NCBI GenBank assembly: GCA_016713005.1
Contig: JADJPY010000009.1
Location: 1 to 6,937 of the forward strand
Reading direction: 5' to 3'
DNA length: 6,937 nt
From: Ramlibacter sp.
Lineage (GTDB): Bacteria > Pseudomonadota > Gammaproteobacteria > Burkholderiales > Burkholderiaceae_C
The notes under the pieces were generated by a model. The model had not been told where the DNA came from. It saw nothing but the letters and a program-made list of their open reading frames with translations, and ran no database searches. Positions 5,613 through 6,937 of this stretch are shown here, piece by piece; positions within the stretch are counted from its first letter, which is position 1, and the number at the start of each line of letters is the position of its first letter. The position numbers and the translations under genes were made by a program.

Positions 5613-6068
5613 GTCACTGCCTCCGCCATCGGTGCAGAAAAATGAACCAGACGAGCCAAACGACGTACCAGAGGTGACGCGGTGTGACGACGCTTGGTAG
5701 AGAGATATCAATGAACGGCTCGAGCGGTTGTTCGGCATCTGACTTCTGATCAGAGATCTGTTCGGTGAGTACGGGCAGACGCAAAAGGACTCGCTCTGCG
5801 ACAGGGCATGGGGCCAGGACCATCCAACAACCGGGCGTCTTAAGATGGTCGGCTTGATGTCCGAAAGAGGGATTGCTGCCACCGAAGCTGAGCAAGGGAA
5901 CAGGAGCAGAACGATGATCAGGACAGTGTGAACGATGGCTATAGCAATCGGAAGGGCTACAAACACCAGAAGATGTGTTGCCTGCGCTCGCCAAGCCGCA
6001 GGCGAGAGGCGTGTTCGCGCGCGACCGCGCCGGCACAATGGCCTGCCGAAGCCACCGTGATGTGCCAA
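5607..6068 (-). CDS. Doubtful cassette gene, possible small membrane protein
   Basis: This 153-codon open frame ends with TAA inside the GCCTAAC box of attC site 1, the usual way cassette genes end. Its middle holds a very hydrophobic stretch, LLVFVALPIAIAIVHTVL followed by IIVLLLF, which looks membrane-spanning. The N-terminal ~30 residues and the C-terminal half (Ser/Arg-rich) do not look like a normal protein. The overlapping - frame ending at 5614 gives a more natural tail (EQPLEPFIDISLPSVV, then HLWYVVWLVWFIFLHRW). A two-helix membrane protein with a frameshift between these halves is one reading; chance open frames in GC-rich DNA is the other. No family is recognised and no convincing start or ribosome-binding site is seen. 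Confidence 0.3.
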   Translation of the reverse strand: MAHHGGFGRPLCRRGRARTRLSPAAWRAQATHLLVFVALPIAIAIVHTVLIIVLLLFPCSASVAAIPLSDIKPTILRRPVVGWSWPHALSQSESFCVCPYSPNRSLIRSQMPNNRSSRSLISLYQASSHRVTSGTSFGSSGSFFCTDGGGSDA

Positions 6069-6125
6069 CCTGAGTGCAAGTTGACCGCCTGGGCCGGCGC
6101 TCCACCTTCAAGACCAGCGCCGCCC

Positions 6126-6353
6126 TCACTGTGGTGCCGAGCGAGAGATGGACTGCCTGCAGCTCGCAGCTTGAACGCGGGGCGGCGCCCAATGGTCTGA
6201 CTGAAGACGGTTCGATGACCAATAGCTTGCGCCGACCGGGAAGGTCGACAGCCGACGGCCGGCCACAGGCCCGCGTACACAACTACCTTGCGAAGTGATG
6301 CTGCGCCCGGGGTCGGCGTTGGGCGAAGCACCAGCTTCGTACTTGGTGACCAT
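6126..6353 (-). CDS. Doubtful 75-aa cassette ORF
   Basis: The ATG at 6353 lies 15 nt after the R' box of attC site 2, where cassette genes usually begin, and has GAGGAAGG (6364-6357) with the AGGA core 6 nt upstream. The product starts MVTKYEAGASPNADPGRS and is rich in Arg, Ser and Pro, with no motif or family I recognise. The position and ribosome-binding site favour translation; the composition argues against a folded protein. The real gene of this cassette may be decayed. The rest of the cassette (about 6069-6125 and alternative frames across 5957-6331) shows nothing I can support. Confidence 0.3.
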   Translation of the reverse strand: MVTKYEAGASPNADPGRSITSQGSCVRGPVAGRRLSTFPVGASYWSSNRLQSDHWAPPRVQAASCRQSISRSAPQ

Positions 6354-6368
6354 GTGCCTTCCTCGGCT

Positions 6369-6494
6369 GCCTAACGCAGAGTTAACCGGGCGACGACGGC
6401 ATGGCGCCCTGGCCGTGCGGCCGATGATGAACCAAGGCGGTCGCACGGCCAGGGTGCCATGCCGTTGGCGCTCCGGTTGAACGACCTGTTAGGC
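6369..6494 (-). other. Integron attC recombination site 2 (126 bp)
   Basis: The site is bounded by GCCTAAC (6369-6375) and GTTAGGC (6488-6494); both simple-site boxes are intact. The arms pair through GTTAACCGGGCG against CGCTCCGGTTGAAC, then ACGGCATGGC against GCCATGCCGT, then CCTGGCCGTGCG against CGCACGGCCAGG, leaving a ~20-nt loop. On the - strand the leading arm has the extra C in GTTCAACC and an extra A in CGGAGCG. These give the extrahelical bases that mark the strand recombined by IntI, so the cassette reads on the - strand. Confidence 0.92.
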
Positions 6495-6908
6495 CTCATT
6501 TCGGGCTTTCGTTGACTTGCTTGCGGCGAGGCCCGCCATAGATGAGCGCCGATGCTCGCGCTCCCTTCGCCTGCATGGGCGACAAAGTACGGCGACAGTC
6601 CAGACATTGCCCTTCGCTGTTTCGTACCACCACTTCTGTTGAGACTCCGTCCAGACTTGGTTGGCGCCACAAGCCTTGCAGGCGAAGGACATGTCGATGT
6701 AGTAGCCGCGCGCGACGAACTCGGGTGTGCTGTAGCTGTTGTCCGGCGCCAGGTTGAGTGCGTTCACCAAGATGTGCTTCTTTGCCAAGTCTCGGAGCGC
6801 TGCGGCGCGATCTCGATTCTCGTCACGAGCGCGCGCAGCCTCCGCAACTGCTCGCTTCTTGCTCCGGCGGGCAAGAATGTCAGTGGCCTTGCTGCGGTGG
6901 TGTGTCAT
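6489..6908 (-). CDS. Integron-cassette zinc-ribbon protein
   Basis: 139 aa. The ATG at 6908 lies only 3 nt after the R' box of the next attC, and the TAA stop lies inside the R'' box of attC site 2, so gene and cassette are almost coextensive. No separate Shine-Dalgarno is visible; TTAGG of the attC may serve. Residues 1-48 are Arg/Ala/Lys/Glu-rich and probably helical. Residues 69-118 form a zinc ribbon: FACKACG (C77, C80), then VWTESQQKWWYETAKG, then VLCRPCRRRERE (C109, C112). I recognise this as the probable zinc-binding domain (zf-trcl-like) found in many small bacterial hypothetical proteins, with the conserved W-T-x-x-x-Q-x-W-W-Y core. The basic C-terminal tail is SSMAGLAASKSTKARNEA. 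No reaction is known to me; a nucleic-acid-binding role would be a guess. Confidence 0.85.
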   Translation of the reverse strand: MTHHRSKATDILARRSKKRAVAEAARARDENRDRAAALRDLAKKHILVNALNLAPDNSYSTPEFVARGYYIDMSFACKACGANQVWTESQQKWWYETAKGNVWTVAVLCRPCRRREREHRRSSMAGLAASKSTKARNEA

Positions 6909-6911
6909 GCG

Positions 6912-6937
6912 GCCTAACGTAGAGCTAACCGGGCGAC
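6912..6937 (-). other. Integron attC recombination site 3, partial at the window edge
   Basis: Starts with GCCTAAC (6912-6918) and continues as GTAGAGCTAACCGGGCGAC to the end of the window. This differs from the same arm of site 2 at two positions and of site 1 at two positions. It is the R'/L' half of the attC preceding the zinc-ribbon cassette; the other half lies beyond the window. Confidence 0.88.

Noticed and set aside
6552..6917. 121-codon + strand frame over the zinc-ribbon gene
   Set aside because: Antisense to a gene with clear zinc-ribbon cysteines and the expected cassette start and stop positions.
5485..6937. Repeated motifs as a CRISPR array
   Set aside because: The repeats are 400-900 bp apart, are inverted within each unit and have simple-site boxes. 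They are attC sites.

Overview
The window is GC-rich (most third codon positions are G or C) and has the compact gene packing of a betaproteobacterial or gammaproteobacterial genome. A Burkholderiales-like host is a guess from composition and attC style only. The window joins two mobile systems: a Tn7-like transposon, and part of an integron gene-cassette array into which it has inserted.

Left part (1-5229): a compact four-gene Tn7-like element. A short left end carries three degenerate repeats that look like transposase-binding sites. It is followed by tnsA (162-824), tnsB (812-2779), tnsC (2776-3750) and tniQ (3763-5106), all on the + strand, overlapping or 12 nt apart. A right end of about 120 bp ends with an inverted TGTCTGCGAAAGTAA. 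The first bases of the window match this terminus from its seventh base, so the window probably opens 6 nt inside the left end. No cargo gene is visible between the ends. By family knowledge, TnsB (DDE integrase fold) joins 3' ends, TnsA would cut 5' ends, TnsC is the AAA+ regulator and TniQ the target selector. The TnsA active site looks altered.

Right part (5230-6937): integron cassettes on the - strand. The transposon's right end lies inside a GFA-family (glutathione-dependent formaldehyde-activating enzyme/CENP-V) gene, leaving only its first ~67 codons, which also contain an apparent 1-nt frameshift. Next come a long attC site (5485-5612), a ~750-bp cassette with no convincing gene (two weak candidates are listed), a second attC (6369-6494), a clear cassette gene for a 139-aa zinc-ribbon protein (6489-6908), and the start of a third attC (6912-6937). 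The three attC arms are near-identical, as in a sedentary chromosomal integron. Their polarity implies that the integrase and attI lie to the right of the window and that the transposon genes are transcribed against the cassettes.

Main points of interest: the cargo-free Tn7-like element inside a cassette, its TnsA with changed catalytic positions, an ~80-nt imperfect hairpin at the left end, a putative promoter overlapping a transposase site, and a mutated crossover triplet in the attC nearest the insertion.
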